Part shown: one piece after another, positions 51,257 to 60,130 of the stretch
Position numbering within the stretch: position 1 is the stretch's first letter
Layout: every line of letters begins with the position of its first letter
From: JAFDYH01 sp049840875
GTDB lineage: Bacteria > Bacteroidota > Bacteroidia > Chitinophagales > Chitinophagaceae
Assembly: GCA_049840875.1 (NCBI GenBank)
Contig: JASGJE010000006.1
Span: forward strand, 186,001-250,000
Direction: 5' to 3'
DNA: 64,000 nt
The notes under the pieces: generated by a model
What the model saw: the letters and a program-made list of their open reading frames with translations, nothing else
Told to the model about the DNA's origin: nothing
Databases searched by the model: none
Program-made: the position numbers and the translations under genes

Positions 51257-52504
51257 ATGAAAAGAAATGTACTCTACGGCTTCACGCTGGCAGCAACCCT
51301 TTTTTTGTCTCAATTTTCGTTTAGTCAATCCGATCAGTTTGCTTACGCCGTTACCGACATCAATCAATCCGGTGCAGGATGGAACGCGTTGAGAAAACTA
51401 AATCTTAAGACCGGTCAATACAGCGACATTGTATTAAATGGGCTCGTGCAGAATAACGCCATTTATGATGCTGCGACCAAACGGCCGATCAATACATCAA
51501 ATGATTTGAAAACCGGTAATTCACTTTCCATTCCTTTTAATACTGGTGTTGCAGCCATTGCTTACGACAACAGGAACAACCGTGTTTATTTTACTCCGAT
51601 GTTTATTGATCAATTGCGATACATTGATCTGAACACGATGAAGCTTTACTATGTTACCAACCAGGCTTTCACCAATCTTGGTTCCATGCATTCTGATGAT
51701 GGCAAGTCTGTAAGCAGGATGGTAATAACCCCTGACGGCAATGGCTATGCGATAACGAACGATGGCAATACATTTATTCATTTTTACACTGCCGGTAAAG
51801 GAATAAAGATTGAAACATTAGGCGCGTTGATTGATGATCCGTCCAATCAATATATTTCTATTCATAATCGTTGCGGAGGTTTTGGCGGAGATATGATCGC
51901 TGATGATAATGGAAATTTGTTTATAGTATCAGGGCAAAATCATGTGTTTAAAGTTAATACTGACACAAGAGTTGCTACGCATCTCGGATCAGTATCAGGT
52001 CTTCCTGCCGATTTTACAACAAATGGCGTAGCTGTTGATGATCGTAACATGTTAATACTTGGTAGCGCCGTTGCTTCTAAATCCTGGTATGCTGTTGATC
52101 CGGCAACATGGAAAGCAGTTCCGATCGCAACGCCGGGAGGCGTGTATAAAAGTTCTGATTTAGCCAACAGCAATCTTTTAAAAACAAAAAATATTGGTTA
52201 CGCAGCAGTCGAGCCAACCGGAAGATTGGATTTACCAACGCAGAGCAAGGTGCAGGTATTTCCAAATCCTGTCAGCGATAATGTCTTTAAAATTCAATTT
52301 ACTCAATTGGCAGAAGGAGATTATCATCTTGAATTGACCGATATAATGGGAAGAATTGCCTTACAAAAGAAAATAAATGTTGCAGGCGATCAGCAAACGG
52401 AAAAGATCAACATTAATCCAGTGTGGGCACGAGGTATTTATTTAATTACATTAAGAGATCAGAGCAGCAAAGAAGTATTTACTCAAAAGATCGTTGTGCA
52501 ATAA
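51257..52504 (+). CDS. T9SS type A sorting domain protein with beta-propeller-like passenger
   Basis: 415 residues. A signal peptide (MKRNVLYGFTLAATLFLS, cleavage near SFSQ) precedes repeated strands of propeller style at about residues 30-320 (AIAYDNRNNRVYFTPMFIDQLRYIDLN, VSRMVITPDGNGYAITNDGN, LFIVSGQNHVFKVN, GVAVDDRNMLILGS). The C-terminal ~80 residues are a type A sorting domain (VQVFPNPVSDNVFKIQF, GIYLITLRDQSSKEVF). Propeller passengers often bind glycans or proteins at the surface; here the ligand is unknown. A bidirectional terminator follows. Confidence 0.88.
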   Translation: MKRNVLYGFTLAATLFLSQFSFSQSDQFAYAVTDINQSGAGWNALRKLNLKTGQYSDIVLNGLVQNNAIYDAATKRPINTSNDLKTGNSLSIPFNTGVAAIAYDNRNNRVYFTPMFIDQLRYIDLNTMKLYYVTNQAFTNLGSMHSDDGKSVSRMVITPDGNGYAITNDGNTFIHFYTAGKGIKIETLGALIDDPSNQYISIHNRCGGFGGDMIADDNGNLFIVSGQNHVFKVNTDTRVATHLGSVSGLPADFTTNGVAVDDRNMLILGSAVASKSWYAVDPATWKAVPIATPGGVYKSSDLANSNLLKTKNIGYAAVEPTGRLDLPTQSKVQVFPNPVSDNVFKIQFTQLAEGDYHLELTDIMGRIALQKKINVAGDQQTEKININPVWARGIYLITLRDQSSKEVFTQKIVVQ

Positions 52505-52519
52505 CAAATCAACTGAAAG

Positions 52520-52552
52520 CAAGCGATGAGTTCAACGGCCATCGCTTGTTTT
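52520..52552. terminator. Bidirectional hairpin between convergent genes
   Basis: A 9-bp stem CAAGCGATG/CATCGCTTG (52520-52528 with 52540-52548) and four T residues, between the cargo gene and the convergent DUF6970-like gene. Confidence 0.8.
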
Positions 52553-52907
52553 ATCGGTCATCTTTCCAGACAAGCTTTAGAAATTTTGCTTCTTTATAAA
52601 ATTCAGAACATTTACCATCTCCTTTACCTGTAAACCCGCCTGAAGGCGCACATATATAATTACAACTGCCATCATATAGCATAATGAATTGATCACAGCA
52701 ATTGCTTGAGAACAGGAACACCCGCTGATTTTTATATTCATATTCTTTTACTTCGGCAGGCGGGTTCCATTTCGGTTCTTTCTTTATTGAATCGATTTTG
52801 CTTATTACACATGCAGGTATTCCGTCAACGGGTTTATTACATTGGTTGTTTAACATGACAGAAATTACCGGCACCAATAAAAAATATTTCAACAATCCTA
52901 TTTGCAT
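52551..52907 (-). CDS. DUF6970-like small exported protein
   Basis: 118 residues. A hydrophobic N-terminus (GLLKYFLLVPVISVML) ends near a cysteine in NNQCNKP, so it may be a signal or weak lipoprotein sequence. The mature part has conserved-looking pieces PAEVKEYEYKNQRVFLF, NCCDQFIMLYDGSCNYICAPSGGFTGKGDGKC. This DUF6970-type pattern (six or more Cys; Gly-rich turn; WNPP start) occurs in small Bacteroidetes envelope proteins. Function is unknown. The gene is convergent with the T9SS cargo gene and divergent from obgE. Confidence 0.75.
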   Translation of the reverse strand: MQIGLLKYFLLVPVISVMLNNQCNKPVDGIPACVISKIDSIKKEPKWNPPAEVKEYEYKNQRVFLFSSNCCDQFIMLYDGSCNYICAPSGGFTGKGDGKCSEFYKEAKFLKLVWKDDR

Positions 52908-52917
52908 TTTGTGAGGG

Positions 52918-52925
52918 TATATTTG
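52918..52925 (+). promoter_or_regulatory. Candidate -7 element upstream of obgE
   Basis: TATATTTG lies 23 bases before the TTG start codon of obgE and matches TANNTTTG. No TTTG is present at -33 spacing, so it is a partial match. Confidence 0.5.
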
Positions 52926-52948
52926 CAGTTCCTTACAAAAATAGAAAA

Positions 52949-53959
52949 TTGGAAAAGAGCAACTTTGTTGACCAGATACGAATTTTTTGCCGCAGTGGCC
53001 ACGGTGGCGCAGGCAGCAAGCATTTTATGCGAAATAAGTTCACAGCATTAGGCGGCCCTGATGGCGGTGATGGAGGAAGAGGCGCTCATATCATCCTGAA
53101 AGGCAACAGCAATCTCTGGACGTTATTGCATTTACGTTATTATAAAAATGTATTGGCAGAAAATGGTGAAGGAGGAAGTGGCAATAATAAAACAGGGCGG
53201 TTTGGTAAAGACATTATCATTGAGGTTCCGCTCGGCACAATTGCAAGAGATGAAGAAACCGGAGAGCAGGAAGTGGAAATTCTTGAAGATGGACAGGAAA
53301 TAATCTGGCTACCAGGTGGCAAAGGCGGCCTCGGCAATAGTCATTTTGCTACTCCGACAAACCAGGCACCTGAACATGCACAACCAGGTCTTCCCGGTGA
53401 GGAAGGCTGGAAAGTATTGGAATTAAAAGTTCTCGCCGACGTTGGGTTGGTTGGTTTTCCAAACGCAGGTAAATCAACATTACTTTCCGTAATAACGGCA
53501 GCAAAACCAAAAATTGCTGATTATGCATTTACCACCATTACGCCAAACTTAGGGATGGTAGAATATCGTGATGGTAAAAGTTTTTGCATTGCTGATTTAC
53601 CCGGTATTATTGAAGGCGCTGCGGAAGGTAAGGGGTTGGGGCATCGCTTTCTTCGTCATATCGAAAGAAATTCGGTCCTGCTTTTTTTAATTCCTGCTGA
53701 TAGTGTTGACCATAAAAAGGAGTTTGAAATACTAGTGAGCGAACTCGAACAGTACAATCCTGAATTATTACATAAGCAGTTTATCATTGCAATCAGTAAG
53801 AGCGATTTACTTGACGGGGAATTAATGGCTGCCATTGAAAAAGAACTTCCTGAAACTGTTCCGCATATTTTTATTTCCTCTGCTACGCAAAAAGGAATTT
53901 TACAACTGAAAGATTTGTTATGGGGCGTGTTGAACAAACCAGCCGAAGCAAATTCATAA
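52949..53959 (+). CDS. obgE: GTPase ObgE/CgtA
   Basis: 336 residues beginning at a TTG codon (MEKSNFVDQIRIFCRSG), which matches the conserved Obg start. The Obg fold occupies about residues 1-158, with many glycines (GGPDGGDGGRGAHIIL). The G domain follows: P-loop GFPNAGKS (169-176), DLPG (216-219), switch ADYAFTTITPN, SKSD (283-286) in place of NKxD, and SSATQKG. Obg GTPases bind the large ribosomal subunit and link ribosome maturation to growth and stress. The C-terminal extension of Proteobacterial Obg is absent, as usual for this phylum. Confidence 0.96.
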   Translation: MEKSNFVDQIRIFCRSGHGGAGSKHFMRNKFTALGGPDGGDGGRGAHIILKGNSNLWTLLHLRYYKNVLAENGEGGSGNNKTGRFGKDIIIEVPLGTIARDEETGEQEVEILEDGQEIIWLPGGKGGLGNSHFATPTNQAPEHAQPGLPGEEGWKVLELKVLADVGLVGFPNAGKSTLLSVITAAKPKIADYAFTTITPNLGMVEYRDGKSFCIADLPGIIEGAAEGKGLGHRFLRHIERNSVLLFLIPADSVDHKKEFEILVSELEQYNPELLHKQFIIAISKSDLLDGELMAAIEKELPETVPHIFISSATQKGILQLKDLLWGVLNKPAEANS

Positions 53960-54070
53960 TTATCAATAATAAATTTTGCTTATAAATTGGAGTTGATTTT
54001 TATCGATTTACCGAGGCAAAAGCGTAAATTATAGATGATCGATTGGCGTTGGTCGGCTAAAATAATTCTC

Positions 54071-54102
54071 TTTGGGCAAGGCTGTTTTTTCCTGTAGGTT
54101 TG
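54071..54102 (+). promoter_or_regulatory. Bacteroidetes-type promoter for the S46 peptidase gene
   Basis: TTTG at 54071-54074, a 20-base spacer, then TAGGTTTG at 54095-54102, an exact consensus match. The start codon is 20 bases downstream. Confidence 0.78.
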
Positions 54103-54121
54103 TCTCTATAAAATTCCCATT

Positions 54122-56293
54122 ATGAAAAAGGCTTTGATTTGTATCCTTTCCGTACTTATTTTCTTTTTTAAAACATATGCGGATGAAGGTATGTGGTTAC
54201 CGATGTTGCTGGGGCAACAAGTGTATAATGACATGGTGAAAAAAGGTCTTAAGCTTACGAAAGACCAATTATACAATATCAACAAGGCTTCACTAAAAGA
54301 CGGCATCATCATTTTCGGTGGTGGTTGTACTGGCAGCATTGTAAGTCCCGAAGGTTTAATTTTCACAAATCATCATTGTGGCTATGATGCGATTGCTTCA
54401 GCAAGTACGGTAGATCATAACTATTTAAAAGATGGTTTTTATGCACATAACAGGGGTGAAGAGTTTCCTGCTGCGGGATTATCTGTTCAATTTCTTTTGC
54501 GCATCGATGATGTAACAAAAGAAGTGATGGATTCATTGAATGGATTGAGTGGGGCAGATCGTGTACAAAAACAAAGTTCTGTATTGGCATCGATTAACAA
54601 ACGAATGTCAGATCCGGATCAATTCATCGAAACAAGAATCAGCAGTTTATTCAAAGGCAACCAGTTTCTTGCATTTGTTTACCAACGTTATAAAGATATT
54701 CGTCTTGTTGGTGCGCCACCAGAAAAAGTTGGCAAGTTTGGCGGGGATACTGATAATTGGGAATGGCCAAGACATACCGGTGATTATTCCATTTTCAGAG
54801 TGTATATGAGCAAAGACGGAAAGCCTGCTGAATTCTCTACAGATAATGTTCCGCTGAAAGCAAAATGGTTTTTACCTGTATCAATAAAAGGAATAAAAGA
54901 CGGTGACTTCGCTATGATTTATGGTTATCCTGGCGGTACAAACCGATATGAAACTTCTTACGGCATCAAACAAAAAATTGACATTGACAATCCATCCCTG
55001 GTAAAGTTGCGTGATGTTCGTTTGAAGTTAATGTTCCAGGAAATGAAAAAAGATCCTGCGGTAAAATTGAAACTCGCTTCTTATTATGCCAGTGTAGCCA
55101 ACTATTGGAAATTTTATGATGGAGAAAGCAAGCAATTGATAAAGTATGATGTATATGGCCAAAAGAAAAAAGCAGAAGACGCATTCGCTGTATGGGCGAA
55201 GGGAAAACCAGAGTATGAAACTATTTTTTCCGATTGGGCAAAAGCATACGATGCGTGGCGACCTTACTCTAAAGTAAGAACGTATATTAATGAAGGCATT
55301 TATGGTTGTATGTTAATTTCCTTTGCAGGCACATTGCTACAGATTGAAAATGCGATGGTCAGCCCGAAGTCAACAGCTGCTGATGTTAAAAAAGCGGTTG
55401 ACGCTGCAGACAAGGCAAGAAAGAAATTTCTGGAAGAAGAAGATATTCCTTCTGACAGAAATATCCTTGCGGCAGTAACGAAACTATATTACGAAGACAT
55501 ACCTCAGGATCAACAGCCCAATGGGTTTTACTACAACCTGAAAAATCAATATGGTGATTTGAAGGAAGATGCATCTTATAAAAAATTCGCGGCGGATGTA
55601 TTCAGCAAAACAATGATTTTTGATGACGCTAAATGGAAAGCGTTTGTGGCTAATCCTGAAGCGACCAAACTGCAGGATGATCCTGCATTTGCCTATGCAA
55701 GCGCATTCATCAGAAATTATACCGGGAAATATTCACCTTATTTCCAGCAATTCACTGTAAAGAATAATGAACTCGGAAGAATCTATCTAAAAGGTGTGAT
55801 GGAAATGAATCCTGCAAAAGCAAAAATGATGTATCCTGATGCGACATTTACAATGAGAGTTAGTTTCGGTAATGTAAAATCGTATCATCCTCGTGATGCG
55901 GTTAGTTATGATTATGTAACTACATCGAAAGGCATTCTGGAAAAATATGTGCCTGATGACTACGAATTTGATTTGCCGGCAAAGCAGTTGGAACTACTAA
56001 AGAAAAAAGATTTTGGTCAATATATCGATAAGCAACGTAATGATCTCGTTACTGATTTTATAACAACAAATGATATTACCGGTGGCAATTCAGGCTCTCC
56101 TGTAATCAACGCTAACGGACAACTGATCGGGCTTGCCTTTGATGGTAATTATGAAGCGTTGAGTCACAAAATTGCTTTTGATAAAGACCTGAATCGTACA
56201 ATCTGCGTTGACATACGATATGTATTGTGGTGTATTGATAAATTGGGCGGAGCAGCCAATATCATTAATGAATTAAAGCTTGTTAAACAATAA
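54122..56293 (+). CDS. S46 family dipeptidyl-peptidase, DPP7-like
   Basis: 723 residues, the normal S46 length. A signal peptide (MKKALICILSVLIFF, cleavage near TYA) leads to DEGMWLPMLLGQQ, the family opening. Catalytic residues are visible: His85 in TNHHCG, an Asp in the GGDTDNWEWPRHTGDY region, and Ser657 in TGGNSGSPVINA. Residue 675, in LAFDGNYEA, is Gly. In the S46 family a Gly here marks DPP7-type specificity for hydrophobic residues, while Arg marks DPP11 (acidic residues). The enzyme removes dipeptides from peptide N-termini in the periplasm for amino-acid use. It has its own strong promoter. Confidence 0.94.
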   Translation: MKKALICILSVLIFFFKTYADEGMWLPMLLGQQVYNDMVKKGLKLTKDQLYNINKASLKDGIIIFGGGCTGSIVSPEGLIFTNHHCGYDAIASASTVDHNYLKDGFYAHNRGEEFPAAGLSVQFLLRIDDVTKEVMDSLNGLSGADRVQKQSSVLASINKRMSDPDQFIETRISSLFKGNQFLAFVYQRYKDIRLVGAPPEKVGKFGGDTDNWEWPRHTGDYSIFRVYMSKDGKPAEFSTDNVPLKAKWFLPVSIKGIKDGDFAMIYGYPGGTNRYETSYGIKQKIDIDNPSLVKLRDVRLKLMFQEMKKDPAVKLKLASYYASVANYWKFYDGESKQLIKYDVYGQKKKAEDAFAVWAKGKPEYETIFSDWAKAYDAWRPYSKVRTYINEGIYGCMLISFAGTLLQIENAMVSPKSTAADVKKAVDAADKARKKFLEEEDIPSDRNILAAVTKLYYEDIPQDQQPNGFYYNLKNQYGDLKEDASYKKFAADVFSKTMIFDDAKWKAFVANPEATKLQDDPAFAYASAFIRNYTGKYSPYFQQFTVKNNELGRIYLKGVMEMNPAKAKMMYPDATFTMRVSFGNVKSYHPRDAVSYDYVTTSKGILEKYVPDDYEFDLPAKQLELLKKKDFGQYIDKQRNDLVTDFITTNDITGGNSGSPVINANGQLIGLAFDGNYEALSHKIAFDKDLNRTICVDIRYVLWCIDKLGGAANIINELKLVKQ

Positions 56294-56298
56294 GAGAT

Positions 56299-56390
56299 AT
56301 GTCGGATGTATGATGGCTGATTTAGGATTTTCGGAATGAAATTGTCGATACTTTTTTCAGTTTACAATTCCTAAATCAGACATCCGCCAT
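56299..56390. repeat. Long imperfect inverted repeat
   Basis: The left arm ATGTCGGATGT (56299-56309), a 7-base insert and CTGATTTAGGA (56317-56327) pairs with TCCTAAATCAG (56369-56379) and ACATCCGCCAT (56380-56390). 21 of 22 pairs match once the insert is skipped. It looks like a member of an intergenic repeat family, though no second copy was seen in the window. Confidence 0.65.
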
Positions 56391-56468
56391 TCTAAATCCG
56401 GCAATTCCCTTCATACCGCTCTTTCATTCCAACGATTATTTTCTTATCATTGTATAGATGAATCTCCC

Positions 56469-57146
56469 TTGAAATTTCAAAAAACCATACTAGCCACGCT
56501 CCTATCTTACGGCTTTGTTACGGCTATAGCACAGGATGTGAAATTCAGTATCGCAACCGATATGACCGGTGCTGTAAGCTTTAAGAAGGATCAACGATTT
56601 ATTGTCATCGGGCAAAGCTTGCTTGTCCATTTTCATTTCACTGGGAAAGATGGCGCTTACGTCTGGTATGGTTACACAGCACCGGGAAAGTTTCATAATA
56701 ATTTTGTTGCTACAGCAAAAGATATTTCCACTAATCCACAGGAAATGGATTTTAAAAGCTATTCACAAATATCATTGAGACACCTTTCGATTGGGTGGAA
56801 ACATTACTTAAAAGGCACTTACAATTCCGAAGAATCGTGGAGCTTATATTTTACGGGAGGCTTTGGGCTTGTTAGCGGAAAAGCAACAAACAGCTATACA
56901 ATCGTTCCTGATACCTTGAATTATAATTTTCCAAGTAATCCTGTAAATGGTGAAGGCAAGTTTAAGCGACTAACATTTGATGCTGCGCTTGGCTTTGAAA
57001 TTCCGATTGGCATGGAAATCTATCTGTACGGAGAAGCAAGAGCATGGATACCAGCCAGCGATTATCCCAGCAAATATTTATTTGTTAATGATAATGCCCC
57101 GTTCATAGGAACTGCTAATTTAGGTCTGCGCATTTTATTCGATTAA
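56469..57146 (+). CDS. Hypothetical outer-membrane beta-barrel protein
   Basis: 225 residues from a TTG start (MKFQKTILATLLSYGFVTAIAQ, a clear signal peptide). No ATG gives a comparable start. The mature part alternates aromatic and glycine-rich strands (AYVWYGYTAPGKFHNNF, SWSLYFTGGFGLVSGK, LTFDAALGFEIPIGMEIYLYGEARAWIPA), ending in TANLGLRILFD, as expected of a small barrel of 8-10 strands. No named family is recognised. The epimerase gene follows 34 bases later, and co-transcription is possible. Confidence 0.75.
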   Translation: MKFQKTILATLLSYGFVTAIAQDVKFSIATDMTGAVSFKKDQRFIVIGQSLLVHFHFTGKDGAYVWYGYTAPGKFHNNFVATAKDISTNPQEMDFKSYSQISLRHLSIGWKHYLKGTYNSEESWSLYFTGGFGLVSGKATNSYTIVPDTLNYNFPSNPVNGEGKFKRLTFDAALGFEIPIGMEIYLYGEARAWIPASDYPSKYLFVNDNAPFIGTANLGLRILFD

Positions 57147-57180
57147 TCAACCGGTTTCAATCCGATCTATCTTCACTGCA

Positions 57181-58299
57181 ATGAATTCATCACTAAAAAT
57201 CACTTCAATTGAATTGTGCAAGTTATTTGTACCATTGAAGGAACCATTTATAATTTCATTAGGCCCAATTTACAATGCAGAAAATGTATTGATAGTTATC
57301 CGGACCAATCAGGGATTTACAGGTTTCGGTGAATGCAGCCCGTTTATGAGTATTAATGGAGAAAGTGCAGACACCGGAATGGTTGTTGGTCAGTATTTCG
57401 CCCGTTATCTGAAAGATAAAAATCCCTTGCAAATAGAAGAGCATGTTAATGCAATGGACAAAATCATCTATGGTAACACCAGTATTAAGAGCGCATTCGA
57501 CATTGCCCTTTATGATATTGCCTCCCAACATGCCGGCATGCCGTTATATAAATTTCTCGGTGGTAAAAAAGACAAAACAATCGTTACTGATTATACTGTC
57601 AGTATCGGGGATCCCGAAAAGATGGCGTTGGATGCTTTGAAAATTAAAGAAGAAGGTTATCCTGCTATTAAGATCAAACTTGGTAACAACGGTAAAACCG
57701 ATGTAAAAAGAATCAAAGCAATCCGCGACGCTGTTGGAAATGAGATTCCTCTTCGAATAGATGCCAACCAGGGATGGAATATTGAAGAAGCAATTGCAAC
57801 TTTAAAAGCTTTATCAAAGTTTGGTATTCAGCATTGCGAAGAACCGATTCCAAGATGGGCGTTCATGCATTTACCAAGAATAAAAAAAGAAAGCCCTATC
57901 CCTATCATGAGTGATGAAAGTTGTGGTGATGAACATGATGCAGAACGACTGATACAATTGAACGCCTGCGATTATTTAAATATAAAACTTGGGAAATCCG
58001 GTGGCATTTTTAAAGCGTTGAAGATTGTGAAACTCGCTGAGCTGGCAAATATGCATTTACAAGTCGGTGCATTTATGGAATCAAGGTTGGCAATGACGGC
58101 ATTCGCTCATTTTTCATTGTGTAGTCCGTTGATTGAACATTTTGATTTTGACACATCCTTAATGTTTAGCGAAGATCCTGTGACTGGTGGAATGATTTAT
58201 AAAAAGAATGGCATAATTGAAGTACCGGATGTACCTGGCGTTGGCGCAATCGTGGAGGAAAATCGTTTAAGCAAAATGGAAAAGATTGTTATTAAATAG
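57181..58299 (+). CDS. Dipeptide epimerase (L-Ala-D/L-Glu type, enolase superfamily)
   Basis: 372 residues. The muconate-lactonizing-enzyme layout is clear: capping domain of about 1-130, then the barrel with Lys164/Lys166 (AIKIKLG), metal ligands Asp194 (RIDANQGW), Glu220 (HCEEPIP) and Asp245 (IMSDES), and the opposite Lys269 (LNIKLGKSGG). The KxK pair plus this Lys is the AE-epimerase pattern. Family role: interconversion of L-Ala-D-Glu and L-Ala-L-Glu from recycled peptidoglycan; other dipeptide specificities exist. It lies near a dipeptidyl-peptidase gene, which may reflect shared peptide metabolism. Confidence 0.88.
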   Translation: MNSSLKITSIELCKLFVPLKEPFIISLGPIYNAENVLIVIRTNQGFTGFGECSPFMSINGESADTGMVVGQYFARYLKDKNPLQIEEHVNAMDKIIYGNTSIKSAFDIALYDIASQHAGMPLYKFLGGKKDKTIVTDYTVSIGDPEKMALDALKIKEEGYPAIKIKLGNNGKTDVKRIKAIRDAVGNEIPLRIDANQGWNIEEAIATLKALSKFGIQHCEEPIPRWAFMHLPRIKKESPIPIMSDESCGDEHDAERLIQLNACDYLNIKLGKSGGIFKALKIVKLAELANMHLQVGAFMESRLAMTAFAHFSLCSPLIEHFDFDTSLMFSEDPVTGGMIYKKNGIIEVPDVPGVGAIVEENRLSKMEKIVIK

Positions 58300-58308
58300 T
58301 TGGTTTAT

Positions 58309-59421
58309 CTAAATGAGAAATTTTGTTGCACTCTCCTTTATTTTCTCCGCTAATAAACTTGCTGCATTTTTCATACTCTCTTCAAGTGTGAGGCCATTAT
58401 TAATCGAATAAGCAGCATTCAATCCTGTCGCTTCAATTTCTTGTTGTTCCAGTTCGAGCTTTCCGCAAATTGCAATTACAGGAATATTTCTTTCATTGGC
58501 AAGTGCCGCTATTTTGCCGATTACTTTTCCATCCAGGCTTTGCCGATCTATTTTTCCTTCACCGGTTATAATTAAATCCACATTGTCCAAATTATTCTTT
58601 ATGCCTGATGCATCGATCACCATATCAACACCTTGTTTTAATTCGACATCAAAATAACTGAGCAACGAAGCCGGAATGCCTCCAGCAGCGCCTGTGCCTG
58701 GTATTGTCGCAACTTCCTTACCGGTTTCATTGAATAATATTTCAGCAAGATTTCGCAAACCATTATCTAGTTGCCGTACCTGCTCTTCATTTGCACCCTT
58801 CTGTGGAGCGTATACATATGCAGCGCCATTCTTACCATACAAAATGTTCTGTACATCACAAGCGATTTCAAATTTTAATGATGGCAAAGAAGGTGGAATA
58901 ATTTTTTTTATCAACGCCATATTTTCTCCATTTCCCTTTACTATCCGTCCGCTTTCGTCAATTAGCTGAAACCCCAATGCTTCGAGTATACCAGTACCAC
59001 CATCATTGGTTGCGCTTCCACCGATACCCAATACTATTTTCCGGGCGCCCCTTTCGATTGCGTCTTTAATCAATAACCCTGTACCGTATGTTGAGGCAAG
59101 TAATGGATTTTTCTCTGGAAGTTTTAATAAAACCAGGCCACTCGCAACAGCCATTTCAATAATAGCCGTCTTTGTCTCATTGTTCCATTGCCAGCTACCT
59201 TGAATTGATCTTCCCAATGGATCAACTGTTGTGCATTCTATCGTTTCTGTATGAACATAGTATTGAAGTATTGAAGCAAAACCATCTCCGCCATCCGCCA
59301 TGGGAAAAGAATAGACGTCAAAATTGTTGTCCAATGATTTTAGTCCTTTTTCAATCGATTGGCAAACTTCGAACGCCGTAAGGCTTCCCTTAAATTTATC
59401 TGGTGCGACGACAATTTTCAT
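58309..59421 (-). CDS. Glycerate kinase (GarK/GlxK type)
   Basis: About 370 residues from the start at 59421 (MKIVVAPDKFKGSLTAFEV), the canonical family opening. The longer frame from 59520 runs back into the AlkA gene. Further family pieces are FPMADGGDGFASIL, VLGIGGSATNDGGTG with a nucleotide-binding GGSATNDGG loop, and DLIITGEGKIDRQSLDGKVIGKI. The enzyme phosphorylates glycerate to 2-phosphoglycerate. Its start codon overlaps the AlkA stop by 4 bases (ATGA), so the two are translationally coupled. Confidence 0.94.
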   Translation of the reverse strand: MKIVVAPDKFKGSLTAFEVCQSIEKGLKSLDNNFDVYSFPMADGGDGFASILQYYVHTETIECTTVDPLGRSIQGSWQWNNETKTAIIEMAVASGLVLLKLPEKNPLLASTYGTGLLIKDAIERGARKIVLGIGGSATNDGGTGILEALGFQLIDESGRIVKGNGENMALIKKIIPPSLPSLKFEIACDVQNILYGKNGAAYVYAPQKGANEEQVRQLDNGLRNLAEILFNETGKEVATIPGTGAAGGIPASLLSYFDVELKQGVDMVIDASGIKNNLDNVDLIITGEGKIDRQSLDGKVIGKIAALANERNIPVIAICGKLELEQQEIEATGLNAAYSINNGLTLEESMKNAASLLAEKIKESATKFLI

Positions 59422-60059
59422 TTGGCTTTTGTGGGTTTCTTCTTTTTCGTAGTCTTTACGGGTTCGTTGTCTTTCCATCTCCACAAATGCAAACAGGCGT
59501 AGGTTCTGTACGGACTCCATTTCTGAGAAATCCTCAACATATCCTCACGAAATTTTTTCTTATCAGTTCTATCCAGTTTATACAAATGGATCATCGCATT
59601 CTGAACACCAAGATCATCTATCGCAAAAACATCTTCTCTTCCCAATGCAAACATCAACAGCATTTCAACTGTCCATCGGCCTACGCCTTTTATTTCAGTG
59701 AGGTAGTTTATTATCTCTTCATTTTCCATTTTATTCAGCTTCTTATGATCCATTCCTTTTTCAACTTCAAACTGCGCTACGTTTTTAACATAGCTTGTCT
59801 TTGCATTGGACAAACCGATAGAACGTAATGTTTCTGAAGCCGTATCTAAAACCTGTTGTGCTGTCGGCTCTTTACCGCCATACAGGTTAAGAAATCGCTG
59901 ATATATAACGTCGGCCACTTTTGTAGAAAGCTGCTGGCTCATAATCGACGCACATAAATAAGTGCAGATATTTTTCCTTTTTACCAGTTTGTGCGGTGTA
60001 GCTTTTATTAAAAGCTTATTTAGTTTTTTATCTTTCGACAAGTGGGGCAAATAATGCAT
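59418..60059 (-). CDS. DNA-3-methyladenine glycosylase (AlkA-type HhH-GPD)
   Basis: 213 residues. The HhH-GPD region is clear: YLCASIMSQQLSTKVADVIYQRF, then the hairpin LTEIKGVGRWTVEMLLMFALG and the catalytic aspartate in VFAIDDLGVQNAM (Asp149). There is no Fe-S cluster motif at the C-terminus, as in AlkA. The enzyme removes alkylated bases from DNA and starts base-excision repair. The N-terminal domain of E. coli AlkA is missing, as in short bacterial forms. The C-terminus is lysine-rich (TTKKKKPTKAK). It is coupled to glycerate kinase and divergent from mnmD. Confidence 0.92.
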   Translation of the reverse strand: MHYLPHLSKDKKLNKLLIKATPHKLVKRKNICTYLCASIMSQQLSTKVADVIYQRFLNLYGGKEPTAQQVLDTASETLRSIGLSNAKTSYVKNVAQFEVEKGMDHKKLNKMENEEIINYLTEIKGVGRWTVEMLLMFALGREDVFAIDDLGVQNAMIHLYKLDRTDKKKFREDMLRISQKWSPYRTYACLHLWRWKDNEPVKTTKKKKPTKAK

Positions 60060-60130
60060 TGGGCAAATTATAGTTTAGGAAAATAAAAGTAAGACTAAAT
60101 GTAAAACAGCTTGTTCATTAATTTTGAATA

